Below, piece after piece: positions 8,529-16,106 of a DNA stretch of 41,784 nt. Below the pieces are notes generated by a model. The model was given only the letters and a program-made list of their open reading frames with translations, was not told the origin of the DNA and did no database searches. The translations under genes and the position numbers were made by a program. Source of the DNA: Methylobacterium sp. (lineage in GTDB: Bacteria; Pseudomonadota; Alphaproteobacteria; Rhizobiales; Beijerinckiaceae); assembly GCF_019745455.1 (NCBI RefSeq), contig NZ_JAIETD010000026.1, forward strand, positions 1-41,784, given 5' to 3'. Every line of letters begins with the position of its first letter. Position 1 is the stretch's first letter.

Positions 8529-8559
8529 GGAACAGGAACCTCGACGGGATCGGGCGGTT
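8529..8559 (+). promoter_or_regulatory. Candidate EcfG (general stress sigma factor) promoter
   Basis: GGAAC at 8535-8539 is followed after 17 bases by GTT at 8557-8559; a second overlapping GGAAC lies at 8529-8533. Alphaproteobacterial EcfG promoters are known to read GGAAC-N16/17-cGTT, and here the base before GTT is G instead of C. The site sits 30 bases upstream of the ATG of the small exported protein at 8589, which leaves a short leader. I found no other intergenic GGAAC in the window with a correctly spaced GTT. Confidence 0.45.
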
Positions 8560-8588
8560 TCCTCCCCCGAGATCATCGAGGAGGCCCC

Positions 8589-8927
8589 ATGTCGAGCTTG
8601 ACCCGTGTCGCGACCCTGCTCCTCGCCGGTTTGATGAGCAGTGCCGCCTTGGCGCAATCGCCCGACGCGCCTCTCAGAGGCCGCGATACAGATCCGGCCT
8701 TGCCTCCACCGAACCAGACGATCCCGGACAAGATCCGCCCCGAATCCGGGGAAAGGTCAGATGCCACAGGCTCTACCCTGAGCGATCGCCTCGAGAAGAA
8801 CGATGGCGTCATCAAGCCTCCCGGCAACGCGGCGCCCGGGATGGTCGTCACGCCGCCCGATCCGAATCCAGGCTCCATGCCGGTGATCAAGCCCAATCAG
8901 CTCCCTGGCAGTGGCGACGCCAAATAA
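8589..8927 (+). CDS. Small exported proline-rich protein of unknown function
   Basis: A 112-residue protein with a clear signal peptide: MSSLTRVATLLLAGLMSSAALA, with cleavage expected after ALA. The mature part is hydrophilic and rich in Pro, Asp and Gly, with no cysteine and no recognised domain. It includes short Pro-rich stretches such as PALPPPNQTIPDK and VVTPPDPNPGSMP. ATG 8589 is preceded by a GAGGAGG ribosome-binding site at about 8578-8584. It follows dat by 71 bases, but an EcfG-like promoter lies in that gap, so it may be expressed separately under stress. I do not recognise a named family; such short periplasmic proteins are common in Methylobacterium-like genomes. Confidence 0.75.
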   Translation: MSSLTRVATLLLAGLMSSAALAQSPDAPLRGRDTDPALPPPNQTIPDKIRPESGERSDATGSTLSDRLEKNDGVIKPPGNAAPGMVVTPPDPNPGSMPVIKPNQLPGSGDAK

Positions 8928-9105
8928 CCTTGGCGACACAAGGATCTGGGTCGGCTGTGAGGGTCGCCTGGGCGCCGGAGTGGCAACGACCCTCGCCCGC
9001 AGACCGGTCCGGGCTTCTCCCGCTCAGGTGCAGGAGACTGGCACCTCCGACCTCCGTGGGGCTTGCTTGCAATCCACGGTCAGATCGTCGAATAACCGCT
9101 TAACG

Positions 9106-9131
9106 AACCCCGGACCTGATCCGGGGTTTTT
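9106..9131 (+). terminator. Rho-independent terminator upstream of purA
   Basis: AACCCCGGA (9106-9114) pairs perfectly with TCCGGGGTT (9120-9128) around a five-base loop and is followed by a T-run (9127-9131). The geometry is that of a classical intrinsic terminator. It lies 180 bases after the small exported protein gene and 33 bases before purA, so it separates those two transcription units. purA must then start from a promoter inside or after the hairpin, or rely on read-through. Confidence 0.8.
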
Positions 9132-9164
9132 CGCGTGGGCTGCGTCAGGACAGGTTTGCAAGGG

Positions 9165-10457
9165 ATGGCGAACGTCGTCGTCGTAGGCGCCCAGTGGGGC
9201 GACGAAGGCAAGGGTAAGATCGTCGACTGGCTCTCTGAGCAGGCCGATGTGGTGGTGCGATTCCAGGGCGGTCACAATGCCGGCCATACCTTGGTCATCG
9301 ACGGGGTGACCTACAAGCTCGCTCTCCTGCCCTCGGGCGTCGTCAGGGGCGGCAAGCTCTCCGTCATCGGCAACGGCGTGGTCGTTGATCCCTGGCATCT
9401 GGTGGATGAGATCGCACGGCTCCAGGCGCAAGGCGTGGAGATCAGTCCGGCGACCTTACGCATCGCCGACAACGCGACGCTGATCCTGCCGCTCCACCGC
9501 GAGCTCGACCATTTCCGCGAAACCTCGGCGCCTGGCCTGAAGATCGGAACGACGAAGCGCGGCATCGGACCGGCCTACGAGGACAAGGTCGGACGCCGCG
9601 CCATTCGGGTCGTCGATCTTGCCGACGAGACGACGCTGCCGGCCAAGATCGAACGGGTGCTCGCTCACCACAATGCCCTGCGGCGCGGCCTCGGGATCGA
9701 CGAGGTCGATGCGGACGGCCTCCTCACGGAGCTGAAGGCCATCGCGCCGACGATCTTGCCTTATGCCGACGCGGTTTGGGCTCTCCTCGACGAGCAGCGG
9801 CGCTCGGGCAAGCGGATCCTGTTCGAGGGTGCGCAGGGCGCCTTGCTCGACGTCGACCACGGCACCTATCCGTTCGTCACTTCGTCCAACATCGTCGCGG
9901 CCCAGGCGGCGACAGGCTCGGGCATGGGGCCGTCATCGATCGGCTACGTACTCGGCATCGCCAAGGCCTATACGACGCGGGTCGGCGAAGGCCCCTTCCC
10001 TACCGAGCTGCACGATGAAATCGGCGAGACGATCGGCCGAAAGGGTCGCGAGTTCGGCGTCAATACCGGCCGCAAGCGGCGTTGTGGTTGGTTCGACGCA
10101 GTCCTCGTCCGGCAGACCGTCAAGACGTCAGGGATCGACGGCATCGCTTTGACCAAGCTCGACATTCTCGACGGTTTCGAGACGATAAAGGTCTGTACCG
10201 GCTATCGCCTCGGCTCCGAGATCCTCGACCACCTGCCCGCCAACCAGGCGGCGCAGGGACAGGTGCAGCCGATCTACGAGGTGATCGAGGGCTGGTCGGG
10301 GACTACCGCCGAGGCTCGCTCCTGGGCAGACCTCCCTGCTCAGGCGATCAAGTATGTCCGCCGGATCGAGGAGCTGATCGGCGCGCCGGTGGCGCTGCTC
10401 TCGACCTCGCCCGAGCGCGACGACACCATTCTGATGCACAACCCATTCGAGGACTAG
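9165..10457 (+). CDS. purA: Adenylosuccinate synthetase
   Basis: A 430-residue cytoplasmic enzyme that joins IMP and aspartate with GTP to form adenylosuccinate, the first committed step to AMP. Start ATG 9165 gives [20 protein letters not shown], which contains the GTP phosphate loop GDEGKGK. Also visible are GGHNAGHT, the IMP/Mg site region [33 protein letters not shown] and [10 protein letters not shown]. Length is normal. The frame is open for ten codons upstream (from 9135), but that part overlaps the terminator side of the gap and is not conserved-looking. purB, which uses the product, is upstream on the same strand. Confidence 0.97.
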   Translation: MANVVVVGAQWGDEGKGKIVDWLSEQADVVVRFQGGHNAGHTLVIDGVTYKLALLPSGVVRGGKLSVIGNGVVVDPWHLVDEIARLQAQGVEISPATLRIADNATLILPLHRELDHFRETSAPGLKIGTTKRGIGPAYEDKVGRRAIRVVDLADETTLPAKIERVLAHHNALRRGLGIDEVDADGLLTELKAIAPTILPYADAVWALLDEQRRSGKRILFEGAQGALLDVDHGTYPFVTSSNIVAAQAATGSGMGPSSIGYVLGIAKAYTTRVGEGPFPTELHDEIGETIGRKGREFGVNTGRKRRCGWFDAVLVRQTVKTSGIDGIALTKLDILDGFETIKVCTGYRLGSEILDHLPANQAAQGQVQPIYEVIEGWSGTTAEARSWADLPAQAIKYVRRIEELIGAPVALLSTSPERDDTILMHNPFED

Positions 10458-10464
10458 CCGGCCA

Positions 10465-10498
10465 CTCGCCGCGCCGGCTCCCGAGCCAAGGCGGCGAG
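10465..10498. repeat. Nested palindrome after purA
   Basis: An outer perfect inverted repeat, CTCGCCGC (10465-10472) with GCGGCGAG (10491-10498), encloses an inner one, GGCTC (10476-10480) with GAGCC (10483-10487). It begins 8 bases after the purA stop. It has no T-run, so it may stabilise the mRNA 3' end or act as a Rho-assisted terminator. Confidence 0.45.
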
Positions 10499-10563
10499 CG
10501 CGCCGGATGTAGGGCCGTGCAGGGATCCCCCGCCCGGTCGGAAGAAAGGCGGACACAAGGCAG

Positions 10564-11904
10564 ATGGCCGATTACTATCCGTTGCTGGCCCGCGCCCTCG
10601 ATGCGCTGCCCGAGCGCAGCGAAGAGCTGCGAAAGGCGGTCTACGACCGTGCCCGAGCCGCCCTCATGGGGCAGCTGCGCTCGATCTTGCCGGCGCTCTC
10701 CGAGGCCGACATCAATCGCGAGCGGGATGCCCTTGAGGCGGCAATCAACAGGTTGGAGGCCGATCAGGGCGGGTTGCCGCTGCCGGCGGGACTGGCTCCC
10801 GAGCCCGTGCCGCCAGCATCGACTGTGCCGCTCGAGGCGGTTCCCGAACCTGAACCTGTGCTGCCGCCGGCTCCGCCGCCCCCACCCATCCCCTTCGAGC
10901 AGGTCAAGCCGCCCGAGCCGTCGACTCCCGTAATTCCGCTCACGCCGCGAGTCGAGAGACCGAAAGCCGTTACCGAACCAGAGATCTTGGTAAAGCCAGC
11001 CGGAGATTCCGGATCGTCGGAGGACGCACCCGACGTTCAGGTCGACTCGGCGAACCAGCGCCAGCGCCCGCGTATCGACGTCGTGGCGCCGAGGCGCAGC
11101 AATGTCCGGCTCCTGCGCAACGTCTTCGTCGGCAGTGTGCTTGCCATCGTGATCGGCCTCATTGCGACGGCAGCCTACCTCCTGCGCGACAAGCCAGCGG
11201 ATTTGCAGCCGGTGGCGGGGGCAAACCAGTCCGCCCCGACGGACGGCGCGGAGGCAAAGTACGCCAATCGCCTCGGCGGCGAGACGCCGGCGCCCGAGCG
11301 GACCACTCCGCCCGCCACCCCTCTGAACCCGCCTGCAGCAGTGCCGGCTCAGCCGGAGGTTGCCATCTCCCAACGCGCTGTGCTCATTGAGGAGACCCCA
11401 AACGGTGCACCCCGCGTAACCCAGGGTCGCGCCGTCTGGCGCCTTGACGCTGTGAGCGGAGAACGTGGTCAGCCGCTTGAGACGGCTGTCCACGCCACCG
11501 TCGAGTTCGCCGAAGCCGGGCTCACCCTCTCGCTGACCCTGCGCCGCAACCTCGATGCGACCCTTCCGGCTTCGCACACCATCGAGCTCGCCTTCTCCAA
11601 CAATGCAGAGGCGGGCGCGGCCCGCGCCGTCCAGGACGTCGGCCTGCTGCAAGCCAAGGACGAGGAGAACGCGCGCGGTTCACCGCTTTCCGGCTTGCCG
11701 GTCCGCGTCCGAGAGAACCTGTTCCTGATCGGACTGTCGTCGCTGACCAACGATGTCGAGCGCAACACCGAGCTTCTGCTGCAGAAGAACTGGTTCGATC
11801 TCGCCTTGAAGTACGCAGCCGGGCCGCGGGCTGTCATCACCTTCGACAAGGGGTCGAGCGGATTACAGGTGATGCAGAACGCCTTCGCCCAATGGCGCTC
11901 CTGA
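10564..11904 (+). CDS. Single-pass membrane protein with long proline-rich linker, function unknown
   Basis: A 446-residue protein not assigned to a named function. Residues 1-65 form a charged, helical cytoplasmic part (MADYYPLLARALDALPERSE onward). Residues about 75-170 are a Pro/Glu-rich linker with runs such as LPPAPPPPPIPFEQ. One transmembrane segment lies at about 182-206 (VFVGSVLAIVIGLIATAAYL). After a second Pro-rich stretch, a folded-looking domain of about 175 residues (270-446) follows and would face the periplasm. Conserved-looking parts there are GRAVWRLDAV and FDLALKYAAGPRAVITFDKG. Architecture suggests a cytoplasm-to-periplasm scaffold or sensor in the cell envelope. It lies 107 bases after purA and is convergent with rpoH. 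Confidence 0.8.
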   Translation: MADYYPLLARALDALPERSEELRKAVYDRARAALMGQLRSILPALSEADINRERDALEAAINRLEADQGGLPLPAGLAPEPVPPASTVPLEAVPEPEPVLPPAPPPPPIPFEQVKPPEPSTPVIPLTPRVERPKAVTEPEILVKPAGDSGSSEDAPDVQVDSANQRQRPRIDVVAPRRSNVRLLRNVFVGSVLAIVIGLIATAAYLLRDKPADLQPVAGANQSAPTDGAEAKYANRLGGETPAPERTTPPATPLNPPAAVPAQPEVAISQRAVLIEETPNGAPRVTQGRAVWRLDAVSGERGQPLETAVHATVEFAEAGLTLSLTLRRNLDATLPASHTIELAFSNNAEAGAARAVQDVGLLQAKDEENARGSPLSGLPVRVRENLFLIGLSSLTNDVERNTELLLQKNWFDLALKYAAGPRAVITFDKGSSGLQVMQNAFAQWRS

Positions 11905-11911
11905 CGGCTCC

Positions 11912-11940
11912 GACGGGCTGATCCGCCAGATCAGTCCGTC
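11912..11940. terminator. Bidirectional hairpin between the membrane protein gene and rpoH
   Basis: GACGGGCTGATC (11912-11923) pairs with GATCAGTCCGTC (11929-11940) over 12 positions with one G-T pair and a five-base loop. It sits in the 50-base gap between convergent genes and could stop both transcripts. There is no strong T-run on either side. Confidence 0.5.
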
Positions 11941-11954
11941 GCTCTTCACCCGGC

Positions 11955-12842
11955 TCAGTTCACGAGGGCGCGCGGCGCTTCGCGGCTGGCGAGGTTGCGC
12001 TTGACGGCGTCCTGGATCTTCTCGAAGGCGCGCACCTCGATCTGGCGAACGCGCTCTCGCGATACCCCGAACTCTCCGGAAAGGTCTTCGAGGGTGATCG
12101 GATCGTCGGCGAGCCGGCGCGCCTCGAAGATGCGCCGCTCGCGGGGGTTCAGGACCGACAACGCATCGCGCAGCGCCGAAAGGCGATTCTGACCCTCTTC
12201 CTCGCGTGCCAGCACCGTCTCCTGGCTCGGGCTGTTGTCGACGAGCCAATCCTGCCACTCGCCCTCGCCCTCCTCGCGCAGAGGTGCGTTCAGCGACGTG
12301 TCGCCGGACAGCCGGCGGTTCATGTCGATCACGTCCTGCTCGGGCACGCCGAGCTTCGTCGCGATCTGCGCCACCTGGTCGGGCTTGAGATCGCCCTCAT
12401 CGAGGGCCGAGATCTTGCCCTTCGCCTTTCGCAGGTTGAAGAACAGCTTCTTCTGGTTGGCGGTGGTGCCCATCTTCACGAGCGACCAGGAGCGTAGGAT
12501 ATATTCCTGGATCGCCGCCTTGATCCACCACATGGCATAGGTGGCGAGGCGGAAGCCTTTGTCGGGCTCGAACCTCTTCACCGCCTGCATCAGGCCGACA
12601 TTGCCCTCGGAAACGACCTCTCCGATCGGCAGACCATAGCCGCGATAGCCCATGGCGATCTTCGCGACGAGGCGCAGGTGGGATGTCACGAGGCGATGGG
12701 CTGCCTCCCGGTCGCCGCTCTCGCGCCAATTCTTGGCGAGAACGAACTCCTCGTTCGGCTCCAGCATCGGAAATTTGCGGATCTCATCGAGATATCGCGA
12801 GAGGCCGCCTTCGTTGGCCAGCACGGGCAAAGCGCCTGCCAT
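11955..12842 (-). CDS. rpoH: RNA polymerase heat-shock sigma factor RpoH (sigma-32)
   Basis: A 295-residue group 3 sigma-70 factor. It directs RNA polymerase to heat-shock promoters of chaperones and proteases. Region 2 is at about 50-120 with HLRLVAKIAMGYRGYGLP, NVGLMQAVKRF and the aromatic TYAMWWIKAAIQEYI. The RpoH box QKKLFFNLR at 130-138 separates it from other sigma factors. Region 4 is near the C-terminus with the helix-turn-helix LEDLSGEFGVSRERVRQIE. The ribosome site on the minus strand is GGAGGG just before ATG 12842. The 259-base gap upstream contains a short CCCAT/ATGGG hairpin (12929-12943) but nothing that proves thermosensor control. Several alphaproteobacteria carry more than one rpoH; which copy this is cannot be told. 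Confidence 0.97.
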   Translation of the reverse strand: MAGALPVLANEGGLSRYLDEIRKFPMLEPNEEFVLAKNWRESGDREAAHRLVTSHLRLVAKIAMGYRGYGLPIGEVVSEGNVGLMQAVKRFEPDKGFRLATYAMWWIKAAIQEYILRSWSLVKMGTTANQKKLFFNLRKAKGKISALDEGDLKPDQVAQIATKLGVPEQDVIDMNRRLSGDTSLNAPLREEGEGEWQDWLVDNSPSQETVLAREEEGQNRLSALRDALSVLNPRERRIFEARRLADDPITLEDLSGEFGVSRERVRQIEVRAFEKIQDAVKRNLASREAPRALVN

Positions 12843-13101
12843 GGTCTCAACCCTCCATCACAGTCCCCCGGATCGGGCAGACTTCTAGGGAGCACGACAC
12901 CGCTCCCATTGAGCCGGCAACGCGCGACCCCATCTCTAATGGGTAACCGAGCGCACCGGTAGCCGGTTCACGATAGGAACCGACCCATCAACGCGTCTGA
13001 TCGCCTGATGGCCTTTGGTGACACGATTGGTCGCGGCGGTGAGTGCGGTTTCGCACTGAGGCGGATATCACTTGACCGCTGCTCGTCGGCAACAACCTGG
13101 C

Positions 13102-14145
13102 CTAGTCCTCGTCCTCCAGTGCCGTCAGAAGGGTCGCGAGTTCGGGCGGGAGCGGGCTCTCGAACTGCAGATGTTCGCCTGTCCGTGGATGCGCGAAGCC
13201 GAGTAGCGTCGCATGCAGGGCCTGACGGCCAAGCCCGTCGACGATCGTCCGCGCGCCGGGGCTCAACCGCGTCGCTTTCGTCTTGAAGGCACCGCCATAG
13301 ACGGCATCACCGAGAAGCGGGTGCCCGCGATGGCTGAGATGCACCCGGATCTGGTGCGTCCGTCCGGTTTCCAACTCGCAGCGGACCAGCGAGACGGGCG
13401 TTGTCGAACCGATCACACGCTCGACCCGGTAATGCGTGATCGCCTCGCGTCCGAGCCCGGCCCTCACGACAGCGATCTTCTCGCGATTGCGTTGGCTGCG
13501 CGCGAGGGGCGCGTCGATCGTGCCGATCCGAGGCTCCGGCACGCCCCAGACGAAGGCGAGGTAAGCTCGCTCGAGCGGGCCGGTCCGCCCATGGTCGGCG
13601 AACTGGGCCGAAAGGCCCTGATGCGCCGTGTCGTTCTTTGCCACCACGAGCAGACCGCTCGTATCCTTGTCGAGGCGATGGACGATGCCGGGGCGGCGTA
13701 CACCGCCGATACCTGAGAGGCTCTCGCCGCAATGTGCGATGAGCCCGTTGACCAGCGTTCCGGCATCGTGGCCGGGGGCGGGGTGGACCACGAGGCCGGC
13801 GGGCTTGTCGATGACGACGAGGTCGTCGTCCTCATGGACGATCGCCAGATCAACATCCTCTGCCAGTGGCTCGGCCGCGACTGCGGGAGGAATGTTCACA
13901 TCGAGAACGGCTCCCGGCCCGACGCGGGCGGAGGGATCGGCGACCGCAAGTCCGTCGCGCCGGACCTGGCCGGCTCTGACAAGGTCCTGCAATCTGGACC
14001 GCGAGAACTCCGGCAAGGCCTGAGCCAGGACACGGTCGAGCCTATCCGTTTCCGCCTCGCCGTCCCTGACGACACGCCGGACATTCGCTTCGAGTTCGAC
14101 CGCAGGCGTCGCCCCGTCGATCACGCCTGCACCGCGTTTTTCCAC
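13102..14145 (-). CDS. rluD: 23S rRNA pseudouridine synthase, RluD type
   Basis: A 347-residue enzyme of the RluA family that isomerises uridines in 23S rRNA (positions 1911/1915/1917 in E. coli for RluD). An S4 RNA-binding domain lies at about 34-80 (RLDRVLAQALPEFSRSRLQD). The catalytic domain contains DKPAGLVVHP at about 113 and the RluA signature GIVHRLDKDTSGLLVVAKN with catalytic Asp159. A further motif is ELETGRTHQIRVHLSHRGHP. RluC and RluA share the fold; the S4 domain and spacing favour RluD. It is on the same strand as rpoH, 259 bases upstream of it, an order common in Rhizobiales. Confidence 0.92.
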   Translation of the reverse strand: MEKRGAGVIDGATPAVELEANVRRVVRDGEAETDRLDRVLAQALPEFSRSRLQDLVRAGQVRRDGLAVADPSARVGPGAVLDVNIPPAVAAEPLAEDVDLAIVHEDDDLVVIDKPAGLVVHPAPGHDAGTLVNGLIAHCGESLSGIGGVRRPGIVHRLDKDTSGLLVVAKNDTAHQGLSAQFADHGRTGPLERAYLAFVWGVPEPRIGTIDAPLARSQRNREKIAVVRAGLGREAITHYRVERVIGSTTPVSLVRCELETGRTHQIRVHLSHRGHPLLGDAVYGGAFKTKATRLSPGARTIVDGLGRQALHATLLGFAHPRTGEHLQFESPLPPELATLLTALEDED

Positions 14146-14155
14146 CCGTCAGCCC

Positions 14156-14184
14156 TTGCTCCACAACGCCGGTCTCGCTATAGC
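14156..14184 (+). promoter_or_regulatory. Probable housekeeping promoter of tRNA-Glu
   Basis: TTGCTC (14156-14161), 17-base spacer, TATAGC (14179-14184). This is a good match for a sigma-70-type promoter in a high-GC alphaproteobacterium. Transcription would start near 14191, about 58 bases upstream of the tRNA. It lies in the divergent gap between rluD and the tRNA. Confidence 0.5.
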
Positions 14185-14248
14185 AACGCCCTCCGAAGGC
14201 AAGGCCATTGCTTTCGGAACAAGCGTCGGTGCCAAGAAGCTCGACCCC

Positions 14249-14323
14249 GCGCCCATCGTCTAGCGGTTAGGACAGGTCCCTCTCACGGATCAGACCGGGG
14301 TTCGATTCCCCGTGGGCGCGCCA
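14249..14323 (+). tRNA. tRNA-Glu (anticodon CTC)
   Basis: A 75-base cloverleaf with encoded CCA. The acceptor stem is GCGCCCA (14249-14255) with TGGGCGC (14313-14319), then discriminator G and CCA at 14321-14323. The D-arm contains TAGCGGTTAGGA. The anticodon stem GGTCC/GGATC closes the loop CTCTCAC, which gives anticodon CTC, reading GAG. The T-arm is CCGGGGTTCGATTCCCCG. GAG is the preferred Glu codon in this GC-rich DNA. Confidence 0.96.
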
Positions 14324-14781
14324 TCATCACGCTCAGTCTATGCTCGTGCGGAAACCGATCTCAATCGGCACCTTTTCGATTGCCGGAGATCCGCCTCGGT
14401 GGAACACGGCTCAGCGTGCTGACGAGCAACCTGATCCGCGGCCGACACGGCGCCTCCTATTTTTGCGCGGGCCTCGTCCAGGCCGATGCCGGCACCGTTC
14501 ACCCCCAAGGCGGCGGGAGCGCGCAAGTTCGGCACGACGCTGCTGTAGTTTCAACGGGCGGACCTCATGGCACGTCCGCATCTTTGCCCCCTGAGGGAGG
14601 CGGGCAGGGTCGAGGACCACCACCCGTCTGGTTTCTGGACATCGGCACTGCCGGCAGTTGCAGCATCAGAGCGGCAGCTTCTGCCCGGAAGGTCCCGCCC
14701 CACTCTGTGCTGGCGGCAATAGGCTTCCTGCGTTGCCGGCAATGCCCGATTATGGGCGGCACTCAAAAGTTCGCGCCATCT
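14324..14781. other. Intergenic stretch without recognisable gene
   Basis: These 458 bases follow the tRNA and precede the end of the minus-strand gene at 14782. Several overlapping open frames of 60-85 codons exist on both strands, but none has a good ribosome site, a recognisable domain or a signal peptide. No clear intrinsic terminator for the tRNA and no integrase or direct repeat of the tRNA end was seen, so there is no sign of an integrated element. Confidence 0.5.
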
Positions 14782-15036
14782 TCAGAAGGTTTGCGCGGCA
14801 GCGCTGACCTGCACGACAGGAATCCTGATCCACTGAGCGGCTCCAGCGCTCGCGAAGCCGCCCTGGCGTTGGACCTGCGCCCCATTGGTGGCGCGGCCAA
14901 GCGTCTCCAGCGTCATGGCGCCCACGGTCTTGGCTCCATAAACGGCCACAGGCTCGGCGGCACGGACGGTCGCGGTTCCCAGCGTGGCGAACGCGAGGAC
15001 AGCGGCAGCGGAAAGAGAGATCGAATACGTGGACAT
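14782..15036 (-). CDS. Small exported protein of unknown function
   Basis: An 84-residue protein with a typical signal peptide (MSTYSISLSAAAVLAFATLG, cleavage probably after VRA-A near residue 26). The mature part of about 58 residues is Ala/Gly/Gln-rich and has no cysteine or known motif. ATG 15036 is preceded on the minus strand by a GAGGATGA purine-rich site. It is divergent from the LysR regulator, so it is a natural candidate target of that regulator. No named family is recognised; a DUF4148-like short periplasmic protein is a loose resemblance only. Confidence 0.6.
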   Translation of the reverse strand: MSTYSISLSAAAVLAFATLGTATVRAAEPVAVYGAKTVGAMTLETLGRATNGAQVQRQGGFASAGAAQWIRIPVVQVSAAAQTF

Positions 15037-15106
15037 CGGCTCATCCTCGAAGGGTGCGGCGAGAATCTCGTCGCTTCGTGATGCTGAATGTGCTCAGTGA
15101 GGCGTC

Positions 15107-15130
15107 ATGAATCAAATGGATTGGCTTCAT
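15107..15130. promoter_or_regulatory. Imperfect dyad at the LysR gene start
   Basis: ATGAA (15107-15111) and TTCAT (15126-15130) flank inner CAA and TTG segments, giving an almost symmetric 24-base site. It ends directly before the ATG of the LysR gene and lies in the divergent gap with the small exported protein. LysR regulators bind such AT-containing dyads, often in their own divergent gap. Its overlap with the leader suggests autorepression, if the ATG at 15132 is the real start. Confidence 0.35.
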
Positions 15131-15131
15131 A

Positions 15132-16106
15132 ATGCGCATCGACCACGTGCATCTTTCCAAGCTCGACCTCAACCTCCTCGTCGCACTCGATGCCTTGCTG
15201 ACGGAGCGGAGCGTGACGAGGGCCGCCGGTCGGATCGGCATCAGTCAGTCCGCGATGAGCCACGCGCTGGGACGGCTGCGCACGACCTTCTCCGACGAAT
15301 TGCTGACGCGTGCTCCGGATGGCATGCGCCCGACGCCCCGCGCCCTCGCTCTCATCGAGCCGATGCAGGCGGCGCTGTCTCAGATCCAGGCCATCACGGC
15401 CCTACCGGCAGCGTTCGACCCCGCCACCGCCGACGTGACCTTCTCGCTCGGCATCCCGGATTCCACCGAAATCCTCCTGATGCCCAGCCTCGTCGCCCAC
15501 CTGCGCTCGATCGCGCCGGGCGTGAAGCTGATCCTGCACACCGTCGATCGGCATCGCATCCTCGATGATCTCGACAGCGGACGGGTCGACCTCGGCATCG
15601 GCATCTTCGAGCAGGGGCAGACGCATCATAAGCGCCGCATCCTCAACAAGGAGACCTACCTCTGCGTCTTCAATGCGGAGCTGATCGGAGTGACCCCACC
15701 GATTTCGCTCGATGACTACGTGCGGTTGCCGCACGTGCTGACGAGCCTCGTCGAGAGCGCCCACGGCGTGGTCGACGATGCGCTCGCCAAGATCGGCAGG
15801 ACGCGGGTCATCGCACTGACCTCGCCGAGGTTTACCATCATGCCCTTCGTCGTGCGTCAGGCTCCGGTGATCGCCACGATGCATTCTCGGCTCGCGCGCT
15901 TCTTCGGCGACGCGATGGGCCTTGCCGTGAGTCCCGCGCCGATCGCATTGCCCGATGTCTCGATCTCGATGATCTGGCATGCGTCCAACGACCAGGTGCC
16001 GGGTCAACGTTGGTTGCGAGACACGATCGTGGCCCTCCGCCACGCTGAGCATCGAGCGTCAGATCAGGCCGACCGACATCTTTGGGAACCGCATCAGAAA
16101 GGTTGA
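15132..16106 (+). CDS. LysR-family transcriptional regulator
   Basis: A 324-residue regulator. The N-terminal winged helix is clear: LSKLDLNLLVALDALLTERS, then SVTRAAGRIGISQSAMSHAL and RLRTTFSDELLTRAPDGMRP at residues about 8-70. The rest is a periplasmic-binding-protein-like effector domain. The N-terminal style (SKLDLNLL, SQSAMSHALGRLR) belongs to the NodD/PcpR/LeuO-like branch. The effector is unknown. ATG 15132 lacks a good ribosome site, and GTG at 15147 (giving MHLSKLDLNLL) is a fair alternative. Its 3' end overlaps the convergent histidine kinase gene by 48 bases. Confidence 0.9.
   Translation: MRIDHVHLSKLDLNLLVALDALLTERSVTRAAGRIGISQSAMSHALGRLRTTFSDELLTRAPDGMRPTPRALALIEPMQAALSQIQAITALPAAFDPATADVTFSLGIPDSTEILLMPSLVAHLRSIAPGVKLILHTVDRHRILDDLDSGRVDLGIGIFEQGQTHHKRRILNKETYLCVFNAELIGVTPPISLDDYVRLPHVLTSLVESAHGVVDDALAKIGRTRVIALTSPRFTIMPFVVRQAPVIATMHSRLARFFGDAMGLAVSPAPIALPDVSISMIWHASNDQVPGQRWLRDTIVALRHAEHRASDQADRHLWEPHQKG

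Noticed and set aside
12843..13101. RNA thermometer in the rpoH leader
   Set aside because: Only a short CCCAT/ATGGG hairpin far from the ribosome site was found, and nothing pairs clearly with the start region.
14216..14240. GGAAC upstream of tRNA-Glu as an EcfG promoter
   Set aside because: No GTT at 16-17 bases downstream; the TTGCTC-N17-TATAGC site is a better promoter candidate.
14324..14781. Possible integrated element next to tRNA-Glu
   Set aside because: No integrase, no direct repeat of the tRNA 3' end and no mobile-element protein was found nearby.
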